A stretch of DNA of 64,000 nucleotides from Caprella mutica (Eukaryota; Arthropoda; Malacostraca; Amphipoda; Caprellidae): assembly GCA_947561585.1 (NCBI GenBank), contig CANNZV010000326.1, positions 121,710-185,709 of the forward strand, read 5' to 3'. The translations under genes were made by a program, and so were the position numbers. Positions 37,737 to 49,330 of the stretch are shown piece after piece; position 1 is the first letter of the stretch, and each line of letters begins with the position of its first letter. The notes below the pieces were generated by a model. That model had not been told where the DNA came from and searched no databases. It was given only the letters and a program-made list of their open reading frames with translations.

Positions 37737-38195
37737 TAAGTAGAATTATTCCTCATATTATTATAATTAAATAAGGAGGAAAAAAAAGTTTATTCTCGAT
37801 ATTCATTTCATTTCAAAGACAACTAACACCGATTACCTCATAGGTACAGTTAAATGAATGGAAGAGGCATGGATATACAATGGTTAAGTTCATTACATAA
37901 TAAAAAGTATATAATCACAAGATTTCTGGTGGTGGTGACTTTGTACATATTCCTTTCTGAATGCTTCTTCGAGGTACATTTTATTTTAATTCCTTTTGCC
38001 GTCAGTCCAAATCTGATACACTCTTGTCAATAGTTTCACGAAATAACCAAGTGAGACTATTTAGTGTATTAAGAAAATGTTCAGCATGTAAGTACTGCAT
38101 ATTGAATTAGTATTATAATTACCTTGAGTAATATCCGTTAGTTCGTATAAGGAAACAAAGTTATTCTGTAGCACGACTGGTGTCACTCACTCATG
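37737..38195. other. AT-rich intergenic DNA
   Basis: No gene recognised. An (at)n run at 37652-37671 lies just inside the mariner to the left. Confidence 0.5.
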
Positions 38196-38812
38196 ACTAA
38201 CCATAATGATAACCATGATGATAAACATAATGATAACTATGGTGATAACCAACATGATAATCATAATTATAACCACATGCAATGATAACCATAATGATAA
38301 CCACCATAATGATGACCACCATAATGATGACCACCATAATGATGACCACCATAATGATGACCACCATAATGATAACCACCATAATGATAACCACCATAAT
38401 GATAACCACCATAATGATAACCATAATGATAACCACATGCAATGATAACCATAATGATTACCACCATAATGATGATAACCACAATGACAACCATCATGAT
38501 AACCACAATGACAACCATCATGATAACCACAATGACAACCATCATGATAACCACAATGACAACCATCATGATAACCATAATGATAACCACAATAATAACC
38601 ATAATGATGATAACCACAATGATTACCATAATGATGATAACCACAATGACAGCCATAATGATAACCACAATGACAACCATCGTGATAACCACAATGATGA
38701 CCTGAACGATAACCATAATGATAACCACCATAATGATGATAACCATAACAAGTAACTGATAATGATAACCAATCACATAGATGATAATGATAACCACTAC
38801 TACCCATTGGTT
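38196..38812. repeat. Degenerate 9/12/15-bp repeat (aatgataaccacc)
   Basis: A complex low-complexity array built from 'ataatgataaccacc', 'aatgatgaccacc' and 'aatgacaaccatcatgataaccac' units. Regular sub-arrays: 15-bp units at 38290-38420 and 24-bp units at 38480-38575. The open frames on both strands (histidine/tyrosine/glycine-rich or isoleucine/threonine-rich) follow from the 3-bp multiples and do not indicate a protein. Confidence 0.9.
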
Positions 38813-41289
38813 ATAGTGTTAACCATATGCGGCTAACCATGGATAACCATTTCTATATTATTTTTCTTTCATAGAAAATGTATAACTGCATCAATTTTTC
38901 CTTTAATAATAACAAAAACTAATTTATCGATACTGAAATTAATATTTTATTAGAATTAGAATTCACTCTTTAAATAGGCAATCGAAATATCGAGAAAAAT
39001 GTTATTTAACTTGATTATCTATGTTATCTGACAATGAATTAGTTGGGCACATTTCCATACTCATTCTATGTTTAATAATAAGGAAATAATTCTGAGAAAT
39101 CCAGGAATATAAAAAAGGACTGCAAAAATCATAAAAATACATGCATTTTATATTCTGATAATAATTAAGAGATACGATTCAATATATTTTCTTTAATAAA
39201 TTAAAAGGGAGAAGTTGAATATTAATCATATTTGACTTATTTTCACATCGAGACTAATACCTAATATGAACAAACGCAAAATTTAACATTGAGTGCCTGG
39301 CATTGGTGATCATTTTCACGAAGTTTTTCGTTTCAATTTGGGTGTATTGTCTTTATAACGCTAAATTTGGCAATATTGGCCATAATGCTCATACGTTTAT
39401 TATGACTCAAGTGTTCTTAGGGGCTTCTCAGACAGTAATAACTATTGTGAATAGAGCACTGGGTAGGAGTTGGTTAAGCTCCAAATGAGGTAAGGTTTCC
39501 AGCACACATGGCGACGCGTGGTCGTGAGGGGTGGTGCTAAAAAGACACACAATCTACCCATTTCGAAGGGACGGGTCATACTTCACCCAAAAACACTGGA
39601 GAAAATATAAAATATATAAACGGGATCGTCAAATTTCAATTTCCTCTCCTCTTGCCCAAACTGAATTTATTTTCAGAAGCGTAGCCCCCCCCCCCCACCA
39701 CTCCTACCTTGCCATCGCCAACAAACCCCCTCCCTCCCGCCACAATATCTCATGATGTATCGAATATGTAAATTCTATAAAGCATATAAAACGGCGCTTC
39801 ATGCTCCACCGTCCTTTTTGCTAAATTTTCCCAAAGTTGGGATATTAAAGTAGAGCACTTCATTGCCCCCCATCCCCCCATACAGCGCCCCTCCCCCTCC
39901 TTATCCCCCGATTCTAAAATTGAGCAAACGTAAAATTACTTCCCGCTGCAACTAAAATTTGATGCGCTTTTCGCGATTAAAGTTGAGAGTCTCGGACAAA
40001 ATTGCCGTAAAACGGGCGGTGATGTAGTGTCGCCCCCCAAACCAATAAAAAGCCTAAATGTTACAAAGAAAAAGAGGGGGGGGGGGGAGGGGGGTGACAC
40101 AGAGTGCTGAATTGATTACTGCCTATACAATTAGTGTGGAAATACTCTAATGGACTTAATGCATTTATTATGCAGTGATATGCAATGCATGCTCACAGAA
40201 TTTAGTTAGGTTTCCATATCTCTTTTCACTAACGTGATACATTTTCTAACGCAAATATTTACCAGATTTAATTTAATTGAATAAAAGGAGATACTTCTCT
40301 GTCTGATAAAAAATCAATTGAAAGAATTGTTTATTTTAATCAAAACAGAGAACAGCGTAAAACAAACAGAGGTTGAAATATTGTTAAACTTGACTGTGAA
40401 TGATATAGATAAGAGTTTGGTATATTAAAAAGAAATAATGAAATTAGAGGAGGTGAGAGTGTGATGATTTAAATCGACAATTCAAATCAATTTTTTATGA
40501 TTATATATTCATTGTAGGATATAATTTAGTGTATAGTGTATAATGAACATATTTCTTCAGTCTACCATAAAATAGCCACAGTTTTCTAAGCCTCTACATA
40601 GAGAACTAGCTGTAGTTCATTAAAGAGGAGTTCTACCAGTAATATCATTTTAAAAAGAAAATATTTTTAAAGTATACCCAAAAAGGCCATTTTTTATGCA
40701 TATTTTGAATCCTATATAGTGAAGTAAACTCTATATAGTGAGCTAGTTGTAGTTCTACTTTATGCATAAATAATTTGCTTCAATGATAATGACAAAATGA
40801 AATTATCAATATTTCTCTCTGTATTGACGATAACAATGTAATTATAAGGAATATTCTAAGACTGGCATAGCCCAATTACATCTCTTACGAACCCACTTTA
40901 AGAGGTCAGCAAACTCATCAACTCATCAAATTTGGTGAAAAAAATTCTGCTTTGCCGAAAAAGGGTATCTTATAGGTAGTGGAATTTTATGCCCTAAAAA
41001 TTTTTGGGGCTACGAGTCCTAGCTCCAGTAGGGTAGAAAGTCAAAAATTATGATTTGTTTTGGCTGGAAAAAGAATGTTAGGCTGTGAACTTTTATGCCC
41101 CAAATATTTTTTGGTGCTAGAGGCGCATACAACCTACCCAATGGAGGGCCCAATTAACGTCTTTGGCTTTTATATACAGATTTACGTTTTGGCAAAATAT
41201 ACATGTACGATTTTTGCCTCACCTGTAAATATTTAAAAGGTGAATTTCCACCTTCTCGAATGATATCTGACAAAGTTACGAAGATAGAT
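38813..41289. other. Intergenic DNA with C/G-run island 39650-40100
   Basis: Bases 39650-40100 are GC-richer with C runs (39686-39698, 39866-39900) and a G run (40075-40098), similar in style to 15.5 and 20.3 kb. Direct repeats containing 'ctagctgtagttc' lie near 40605 and 40745. No gene domain is recognised. The 74-codon plus frame at 39531-39755 is in the homopolymer region and is not called. Confidence 0.45.
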
Positions 41290-41690
41290 TTTCATTTTTA
41301 CAATCTATTGTTTTCATAACAGCCCAAAATCGAAAATTTAGGTTCGAAATCGAAATTCCAGTTAGTCATCAAAAATCGCTTATCAAAAGAAGACGGAAAG
41401 GAAAATGAGAAATCTATGTTCGTGACTTTGTTAGAAATGTTACAAGGATTCTAAAACTGTCTTCGTTTTTAATCTAGTATTATAACCGCACTGACTTCTA
41501 TTCTTTTGAATTTTACAAATAAAATACAATGAAATCTCCATTTTCTCAAAAATAATACCAAAATCGAAAAGAAAAGACAGGAACAAAATGTGTTCATTTT
41601 CCAAAGTTACATAAATTTCACAAGAATCGGACAACGAATAGAAATGTTTTCTGAAAACTGAGTTTTCGCCGTTAATTTGTTTAATAAAAT
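41290..41690. mobile_element. Half copy of the palindromic repeat family
   Basis: It shares with 60.28-60.87 kb the segments gttagtcatcaaaa, 'aatgttacaaggattctaaaactgtcttcgttttta' (read in parts) and 'aaaatcgaaaagaaaagac...acaaaatgtgttc'. Only the right half of the palindrome is clearly present. It has no coding capacity. Confidence 0.65.
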
Positions 41691-43301
41691 TTACCTATAT
41701 ATCCATTGTAGGATATATAGTAGTATACAGGGTACTTCATTACTCAGGACTCTACTATTTAGGATGGTTCACTATACAGGACTTCACTATAAAGGAATCG
41801 TGCTGTAGTAATTAATTTTCATATATTTGAATTTAACTTTGACAGTTTTCGAATATATTATTCTGCATATTACAGTAATATTCCACCTAACATCAATGTT
41901 TTAATAATTTTTCATTGAATTCAAACTGTCTTAACATTCAGTTAGAACTAATCAAATTTATTTATTTGGAGACGAAATAAAACAAATATCTTCAACGTAT
42001 TCTTCATGATTAGTGTATATTTTTTTCATTTAAGTCTTTACTTTTTAGATATTCCAATGGAAATAACACAAAAAAAAACTATACACTCCCCGGTTAACTC
42101 ACCGGGGACAGATACTCAGTATAACCCATTTCAAAACTTACTGCTAATACGACTGCATCAGAAAAGAATTATCCAATAGAATTGTCTTTTGCATTAAAAT
42201 TATTTAAATACTGTGCTGTCATTATTACAAAAAACTGCAGTAAATTTTAAAACGGTTACCGATAAAAAATAATTCTAACAGATTAAATTTTTATGATCAC
42301 GATTTTAATTTCTCACATCCTTTTCCTGTGATGTACAAAACATAAAAGTCACTCAAGTGAAGTTATTAACCTGAGTGATTGACCAAATAACCACATTGTG
42401 ACCAACCATTAAATGACCAACTAAATACTTTCAATGAAATTATCATTTTACATTAATTAACAATATGCAAACTATTGTGAAAAGTCAGAAAAATAGTCAG
42501 TTGCTCTCCAGAAAAAATATCAGTCTATAAAATTGAACATAAACAACAATCAGGGCTCTATGGCAGAGCTCTGCATCGAGCCTTTTAATATTTCAATAAA
42601 AAAATATGTATAACATATGCTAATTATTAATATATTTATTAAAATGATTTAATTTTGTTTAATTTATTAATTGAGAAAATATATATCAAATACTAAATTA
42701 ATTAAATTATTATACTTTCTTTACACATCTAATGCTAATTATATCATTACTTTTTAAATAATATAAATATTCAAATGATGGAACATAAAAACGAATTATT
42801 AATGTTTCAGAATGAAATATACCGTAGTTATACCTCGAATTAGTTTTCTATGACAATCTAACCATAGAAAATAGTTCTTTGCAATAAATATGTAGCTAGT
42901 ACTACAATAATTATAGATAATTTAAATTTAACATAATCATATATTCTTTCCGATATCATTATTATATTTGTTGTATTAATATTATGCTGTTCTTTAAATA
43001 AATAATTTAATTTATAATAAAGTCAGAGTATTTAATATTTTCTTTAGGGCTTACAAATAATATCTTGGTAAATATTAGAAACAAACTATTTCGAAACCAC
43101 TGAGCTGCCACGCATTACATTTATAGAGGTCGTTTTACATATAATTGTAGATGTAAATAAATAATATGAATATGATTAGGACATTTTTTGTATATTTAAC
43201 AAATTTCTAATTTATTATAGGTATCTAGTTTACATAACTAAAGAGAAGCCATTAGGGAGATTGAGATACATGAGGAGCTGTACCTATTGGTGACAGGAAA
43301 A
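41691..43301. other. AT-rich DNA; solo copy of the 26-kb element end
   Basis: Bases 41733-41751 (tacttcattactcaggact) match 26195-26213 perfectly in inverse orientation and are followed by two or three diverged 'actatacagg/actataaagg' units up to about 41796, like the foot of the 19-bp array. The rest to 43301 shows nothing recognisable. Confidence 0.5.
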
Positions 43302-43440
43302 TAACCCCCCGTGCAAAAAAAACCCCGCGGTGAAAAAAAAACCCGCGGTAAAAAAAAACCCCGTGCAATATACCCCCCGGACAAAAAACCCCCGTACAAA
43401 AACCCCCCCGGACAAATACCCCCCGGACAAGAACCAAAGG
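43302..43440. repeat. Degenerate C-rich tandem repeat
   Basis: About eight irregular units of 14-20 bp with C runs followed by A runs (aaaaaaccccgcggtg, ccccccggacaaata). The minus-strand frames rich in glycine and phenylalanine across it are artefacts. In style it resembles the 'ccccggtatattcca' repeats at 49.2 and 61.9 kb but is not the same unit. Confidence 0.85.
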
Positions 43441-43860
43441 GCAAATTCGATCTTCATCCATCTTTAGTGGTGGAAATAGCAATGTGGTTGCCGAAAGCGT
43501 GGTTTCGAGGTAGGACGAACGCATGTAGCTAGGAGACAATAGGAGGTAAGTGGATGAAGTGAGGATGTGTCAGATGTGTGGAGTAAGAGCGGTGGAGAAC
43601 CTGCATCATCTTTTGATGGGATGCTAGACTTTGGAGGAGGATATGATGGAGGCAGTTGAGCTGCAGCGATCAAAGATGGAGAAAGTGAATGAAGTCATGG
43701 GGACGTTTTCGTTTGAGGATGAGGAGAGGGAAATCACCGTTGTGGTGAGCATGTAGAGGAAGAGAGTAGGAATGGAGAGAGAGAGAGAGAGAGAGGAGGA
43801 GCTAGTAGAATGAAAAGCTCTACCCACCGAAAAGGCAATCCGAAGAACAACTTAACTTTA
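43441..43860 (+). pseudogene. LINE 3' end (CCHC zinc knuckle region) relic
   Basis: On the plus strand, codons 43565-43624 read M-C-Q-M-C-G-V-R-A-V-E-N-L-H-H-L-L-M-G-C, a C-x2-C-x9-H-x4-C pattern of the kind found near the C-terminus of LINE reverse-transcriptase proteins (C-x-x-C-G...E-x-x-x-H-x-L-x-x-C). A stop follows at 43625, after which the same frame continues acidic and then basic before a (ga)n run at 43772-43796. The degenerate C-rich repeat lies directly upstream. No reverse transcriptase core is visible, so the fragment is 5'-truncated. The assignment rests on one short motif. Confidence 0.5.
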
Positions 43861-44337
43861 CTGGGCCCTCGACTAGTGACGATACCTCGTTTCCATCAGT
43901 GAGTCAGAAGCAATTTCCCACCGCGGAGTAAATATCCGTTATCGCCATATTTAAAACAGAGGCGCAGAAGAAGGAAATGGTATCAAGTTTCATTCAGTGA
44001 GAATGGGAGATACAGCTATTGAAGCAGATTACAGACGTTTTTCTGTTATTCACTATTACAGTATTTAATTTGTATTGTTTTTCTTTGTCCTTGTTATTTG
44101 GTACACTAATAAATTTTGATGATTATACTTGAAATTGAGGAGTTTTAATTTTGAAGATATCATTAGATCAGTTGAACGGCATTTATGTACTACGATACAT
44201 ACTGAGTTCAATGTAATGATTGAAGTATAATATGAATGATATGATGATAATTTTATTTAAAAAAAAAAAAAAAATGATTGAGTAAACAAAATGAAACAAA
44301 TAAGGAGAATAGGACCCCTTTTCCAGGTCTAGGCTTA
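43861..44337. other. Intergenic, possible LINE 3' tail then AT-rich
   Basis: A GC-richer part to about 44040 could be 3' untranslated LINE sequence. An A14 run occurs at 44260-44274. No gene recognised. Confidence 0.4.
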
Positions 44338-45343
44338 TTTTCCGAAAACAAATTTGCCGAAAACTAATTCTCCGAAACGGATTTTCCGAATACGTATTCG
44401 CCGAATCCCAAATTGGCCGAAAACGGATTTGCCGAAATACAGATTTGCCGAATGACAAATTTTAAAAAGACTAATTTGTCGAAAATCAAATTTAATGTAC
44501 TTAAAAAGAAGATTCTGTTGGACTTCGTAGTTTTCATCATTATATCTTATGCATAAAAAAAGACATTTCTTACATGAATTTGACATTAATATTGCTATAT
44601 AAATTTGTATTCCGCTAATTCGGTGCCATTTTGATAAATTAATATATCTAATTGTATATATTAAATATTACTATGTATATGGCATTACTAATAAAGGGTT
44701 GATAGAAATCAATGATTTTAACTGAAACATGCTAATTGACTAACAATTTGACATCAGTCCATCTCTAACCACGAGGATAAAACTAAATAGTTATATATCA
44801 TCCCTGCATTAAAACAAAGCAGTAAACATGGAATATTCACAAAAATGAACAAACACGCTAGTAAAACACAATCTAAAAACAAGCCAAACACTCAAATGAA
44901 AGAAATGTAACATGCTCCCATTGCTGACTGACTGATTATGACTGAATGAACGTCTTGAAAATAAGTCTTTAAAATCTTGCACGTCTTGAACGTCTTTAAA
45001 ATAAGAAAACGCAAAAAAAATAATCATTTTGTTGTACAAAGATTCACAGTTCCAATTATTAACGAAGAGATAGAGTAATTAAAGGATCATTTAGTGTAAC
45101 TAAGGGTTATGATTTCGTTGTTTCGTTTCTTCTCTGTAACTTTTGTGTGTAATTTTACATTCTGTTTTAAATAAGTTTTTCGGTAAATTTGTGTTTCAAC
45201 AATTTTTCCTTTCGGCGAATCTGTTTTCGACAAATTTGGGTTTTGGAAAATTCGTATTTGGAGAATCCGGTCCGGTGAATTAGGGTTCGGCGAATTAGCT
45301 TTCGGACAATTTGGTTTAGGCAAATTCGTTTTTGGCCGATTCG
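44338..45343. mobile_element. Foldback-like element with inverted minisatellite arms (2)
   Basis: Left arm, 44338-44490: degenerate units of 'ttgccgaaaacaaat/ttccgaaacggat' type. Right arm, 45177-45343: the same unit in the opposite orientation ('ttcggcgaatctgttttcg', 'ttcggacaatttgg'). The roughly 690-bp interior is AT-rich and non-coding, with repeated 'cttgaacgtctttaaaataag' segments near 44945-45005. The short minus-strand frames in both arms are by-products of the repeat. Architecture as at 33.8-34.6 kb, but the unit and interior are different. Exact termini and target duplication were not determined. Confidence 0.65.
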
Positions 45344-45399
45344 CCGGGAACCCCCCTTTTCTAACATAAAATCAACAGCATCGTGAAGTCACCTCTCAA

Positions 45400-45800
45400 T
45401 CGAATATTTAGAAGGAAAGATTTTCTTGTGGAAGTTTGGACCTCCACTGGTTCATACCGGGTGTATACTGTATAACCATAGTGATCTATATCTTAATATA
45501 TTACAATAAATCGATGTAATTTAGGTTCGTTTTAATCTGAAGACTTTGAAATTTTCTTTACGAAGTACGAATCTGAAGTTAAGCCACTTCATTCACCTCG
45601 AACAACCGTGTGGGCGACCATATGGGTTGGGGGGATTTATCGACACAAATTTTAATGGTGATGATTATCTCGATTTACTTTCGTCTGACTTTAGGACTGC
45701 TCTTTCGATCATACCAGATTCTGCTAAAGTTTTCTTTTTGCAAGATGGAGCCTCACCTCATTGGTGAAGAACTGTCAGACAGTGGCTGAGTGAAAAGTTT
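45400..45800 (+). pseudogene. Tc1/mariner transposase relic (copy 2)
   Basis: Plus-strand internal fragment of a transposase. L-H-S-P-R-T-T-V-W-A-T-I-W near 45585 is read in one frame. After a frameshift come N-F-N-G-D-D-Y-L-D-L-L and F-F-L-Q-D-G-A-S-P-H-W (45735-45764), carrying the second catalytic aspartate; a TGA stop; then V-R-Q-W-L-S-E-K-F. The catalytic R-W-I-G-R region and everything after it are missing, as are the N-terminal DNA-binding domain and first catalytic block, so only the middle third survives. It shares the H-S-P and D-D-Y-L blocks with the minus-strand relic at 11.3-12.0 kb. Confidence 0.85.
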
Positions 45801-46266
45801 CTAATAATTTAAAATGAACAAAAGTTTCCATTTTTCTGTTCTGTTCATAATATAAATGCATTCCCTCATTTTCTTAAATTTGTTCCTATGATTAGTGAAG
45901 GCAGACGCGAGTTGCTCATCTAATGGCAATAACAGTCACATTGCATAACACCTGTAACCTAATTAACAGTCAGTGAAAGTTATTGCAGGTGTTGCCACCT
46001 AGTGTGCACAGTTGCAACCCTAGCGTGTTTCTGTTGCTACCTAACATGAGGGTCACAACGGGGGTCAACCCTTTCAAATCAACACAATATAAACAAATAT
46101 TAAATATAAGTAACTTTTGAATTGAAATCATTTATATATCTGATAAACTAAAATTTCAATGAAATAGATTTAAATAGGTACCCACAGCGGAGTGCAAGAT
46201 GTCACTTAAATAAAAACGAGTTTTTAGTGACATCCGTAAAAGCGAAATGTAAGTACGTCATGAGAA
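45801..46266. other. Intergenic DNA
   Basis: A somewhat GC-richer patch at 45900-46080 (ttgccacctagtg, caacgggggtcaaccc) has no recognised gene. Otherwise AT-rich. Confidence 0.45.
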
Positions 46267-46391
46267 CCAGTTGGTGACGTCACTATTATAAAAACTAAGG
46301 TAACGTCACCAATCGGAGTCATGACATCGAATGACTACAACAGTGAAATGACGTCATGACATCGAATGACTGCGGCAGTGAAGTGACGTCA
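46267..46391. repeat. Inverted and direct repeats with three TGACGTCA sites
   Basis: A 14-bp inverted repeat (ccagttggtgacgt at 46267-46280; acgtcaccaatcgg at 46303-46316, two mismatches) is followed by two 35-bp direct repeats (46320-46354 and 46355-46389). The palindrome TGACGTCA, the consensus CRE/ATF site, occurs at 46275-46282, 46349-46356 and 46384-46391. It could be part of a small dispersed element. The regulatory meaning is inference. Confidence 0.75.
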
Positions 46392-47676
46392 TGAGTGTTG
46401 CCATCTGTTGCCAGGCATGAGAATGAATAATATTGCTTGAATGGAGTGAGGGGATCAACGTACTTTCTGGACTGAGAACTAAAACAAATCATTGGATTAT
46501 TATTCATACACTTGGTGTATTTTGTAATATTCACAAATGTGTTAGAGTTTACGTAATGTAATTAACATCAGCAACAAATTACAAGTTTTTGACTAACTGT
46601 TAGCAAGTAATCAATTCAAGAAATGGGTAGAGTTGTGGTTGTCGTTACACAATAGGTACATACTGTGATTTCAACTAAAGGATCGTGCAGAGGGAAATTA
46701 AGAGAAAAATTAACTGAAGGAATTGCTTAAATTATGCTCAATATTATAATGCATCTGGATTTCACATTATGGTTCGTGGAATTTCTCATTATTCGTGACT
46801 ATTAAAAATTGAAAACCGTTAAAATAAATTATAACAATTAACATAAAACCGTTATAGATACAACAATAATAAAAGTACAATAATTTTTTCTTTTACTAGT
46901 TTCATTGTAAAAAATATAACACCAATGTACAAAAAATTTGACCTGAGATTCAAAGGATGAACTTAGTTATTGTGAAAACAAATACATATTATGTCGGTTA
47001 TCTTAGTTAGTTTTAGTTGTCAAAAATTGCTTAAGTAACTTTTGGAATTGGAGCATTAATTTTAAAAAATCTTCACAATAGTGATGTTTAAATTTATCTT
47101 AATAAATAAAATATAATCTCAATACTTCCTTACACTACATTTATTAAATAATTATTGATATCATCTTTATGTAAAAGGACAATGCAGTTCAGTCTAAAAT
47201 TAATAATTATTTCATTCAATATTTTTAACATTGACGAATTTAAATTTACATTAGAAAAGTTACTCATGATAGATGGGGAAAAGAGATCGCACCTTTGTTA
47301 GTGTTAAAGTAATTAGATGAAGTTAAGTTCGGAGTAGCTTTTTTGCATCACTGAATTTTTGGAATTATTTTAAATAGTGGTATTGTTATAGAGTTTCCTT
47401 TTTTTTTTTCACCTAAATATTATCGGGAAAAATTGTGGCTACATTTGAAATATCAGAAGCAAAACCCGTGGAGTTTTGAGTCAATGTTTTGAGATTTTAT
47501 AACATTGCTTAGGATGTGCTCTTCCTTTACGTTTATTAGAATTATGTAACTGAAATAGATGTCAAAAATTTAATAGTAATTAAGTAACTAAATATATCTA
47601 TTAGTTCATTGCCTTTGAATATTCAAAGTTAGTGTAAATTAAATCGTATTGTTATACTATAAAGGAAATTTATTTG
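46392..47676. other. AT-rich intergenic DNA
   Basis: No gene or element recognised. A T10 run lies at about 47400. Confidence 0.5.
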
Positions 47677-48198
47677 AATTAGCTATTAATTAAAAAAAAA
47701 TAATAGGGGTTTAACGTCTGCTTCGGAGCCAAAGGCCATATCACTAACGTCAAAATGAAATTAAATACAAGGGACTAGAAGAAGCAGCCAGAATGGAAAG
47801 TTGCTCCATGAACAAAGTCACTTACTACCGTCGGTGACAAAGCTCTTGGATGCAGAAAAGCTACTCCGTGAATGCAGTCACTTACCAAGGAATGTGACGA
47901 AAAGGGACACAAGCACCGGTGCCTGCACTCAAATATGGAAGAGGGAAATGAAGAGGTAATAGTAAATGAAGGTTACGAGTCTACCTATAAACAAAATTCT
48001 AAGACCTCGTAGTTGAAGAGCATAACCCTAGCGCTATCCTCTAAAACTGCAAGTAGCGTTGAAAAAATTATAAACATAGTACAAATGAAAAAGAAACCAA
48101 TCCATAATCCAAATTACAACAGTTCGGGTCCCACAGTCCTCTTCTATTCACCACAGACAGCTTCAGGATAGAGCCCCTGGGGGCAAATTAGCTATTAA
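47677..48198 (-). mobile_element. Retroposon-like insert with 13-bp target duplication
   Basis: The direct repeat aattagctattaa flanks a 496-bp GC-richer segment (47677-47689 and 48186-48198). Read on the minus strand, the insert ends with ...gacgttaaacccctatta followed by a T/A-rich tail, a tail type common at the 3' ends of arthropod SINEs and LINE fragments. The GC content drops sharply at both edges. No open reading frame is present. A box-A-like 'tagcgctaggg' occurs inside, but no convincing box B, so a SINE and a truncated LINE both remain possible. Confidence 0.75.
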
Positions 48199-48554
48199 AC
48201 CATGCGAATTTTCTAGAGATGATAAATAACTTAGTAATAATAATTCTAGTAATAATAAATCAAATACATAAGCAATAAGAGAGGTAAACCTTTTTGCTAT
48301 GTAATAATCTAATATTCATAGATGGGTATTTGAAATTAATCACAACATTTCATCATATTTAACCAGTACAATTTGTTTTTGAAAATTTCAGTTAGGAAAA
48401 CCACTAAATATATAAGTTTAGTATATTCTTCATTCATTTTCATGCTTCTTATCCTTATTATATAGAAAATTTTTCAACCATTCATCTATGACTCTGCGTG
48501 CTACAGGTAAAACTCATGTGAAATTAGAACACTATAGAACGACTTCATGTAATA
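48199..48554. other. AT-rich intergenic DNA
   Basis: Nothing recognised. Confidence 0.5.
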
Positions 48555-48717
48555 CATATAATATAGCATATATGTATAGCATATATGTATAGCATATATG
48601 TATAGCATATATGTATAGCATATATGTATAGCATATATGTATAGCATATATGTATAGCATATATGTATAGCATATATGTATAGCATATATGTATAGCATA
48701 TATGTATAGCATATATG
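48555..48717. repeat. 13-bp minisatellite (tagcatatatgta)
   Basis: About 12 virtually identical copies of a 13-bp unit. CATATATG is a palindrome in each unit. Because 13 is not a multiple of three and the unit lacks minus-strand stops, all three minus frames are open (a 13-residue repeat), so the open frames are artefacts. Confidence 0.97.
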
Positions 48718-49019
48718 AATAACCAGCAAGAAAGATCACAATATTAAACATTACTATAAGTTACACCACCATATAAATCCACGTCCACCTCAGCATCAAT
48801 TTATTTTATGCTTTCACTAATATTTAGTTCTGCAACATCAGTTCCATAAATTCGAATCGAATTATACAATTTTCATTCATAACATAACATACGACCGGAA
48901 TTAATTTTATAATGTTAAATTTTTTATAAAGTACTTCTAATGTATCTAGTTAGTAATATATAACTAGTATATGTACTAATTTTAATTAATTTTTAAATTT
49001 CATGAATTTTTTTGACATG
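48718..49019. other. AT-rich intergenic DNA
   Basis: Nothing recognised. Confidence 0.5.
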
Positions 49020-49127
49020 TGACGCGATGGTCACATTCGTCACTAGGCTCCACACATTCAATTTATCACAGTATAGTCCTGTATTTTTTATGTGACTAAT
49101 TCGTCACACACGGTCGTAAAGGGTTAA
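49020..49127 (-). mobile_element. Possible piggyBac-like terminus
   Basis: On the minus strand the segment starts TTAACCCTTTACGACCGTGT (49127 downward). This is the TTAA target followed by a CCCTTT-type end typical of piggyBac-like elements, with subterminal inverted 'gtcacattcgtcac/gtgactaattcgtcac' motifs inside. No partner terminus or transposase was found nearby, so it may be a lone end of a non-autonomous copy. Confidence 0.4.
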
Positions 49128-49207
49128 AATAATCCACTATTTTAAACAAGGGATAATTTATTGTATGTGTACAGTGGTTGGTCAAAATAATGGAAGTGCC
49201 ATTGAGC

Positions 49208-49330
49208 TCTTCCGTGGGTGACCGGTATATTCCACCCCGGTAAATTCCACCACAGTATATTCCAACCCGGTATATTCCACCCCGGTAAATTCCACCCCAG
49301 TATATTCCAACCCGGTAAGTTCCACCCCAC
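49208..49330. repeat. 15-bp repeat (tattccaccccggta)
   Basis: About 8 copies of a 15-bp unit with variants (ttccaacccggta, ttccaccacagta). It lies directly at the left end of the 49.3-50.0 kb element, to which it probably belongs. The same unit family, as tattctaccccggta, occurs at 61.85-61.93 kb. Confidence 0.95.

Noticed and set aside
38187..38807. Histidine/tyrosine/glycine-rich 206-codon frame resembling cuticle or antimicrobial glycine-rich proteins
   Set aside because: The same bases are open on both strands and several frames because of the aatgataaccacc repeat. There is no signal peptide or start context.
43238..43539. Glycine/phenylalanine-rich minus-strand frames
   Set aside because: They derive from C-run/A-run units of a degenerate tandem repeat. 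The plausible coding signal is on the plus strand downstream.
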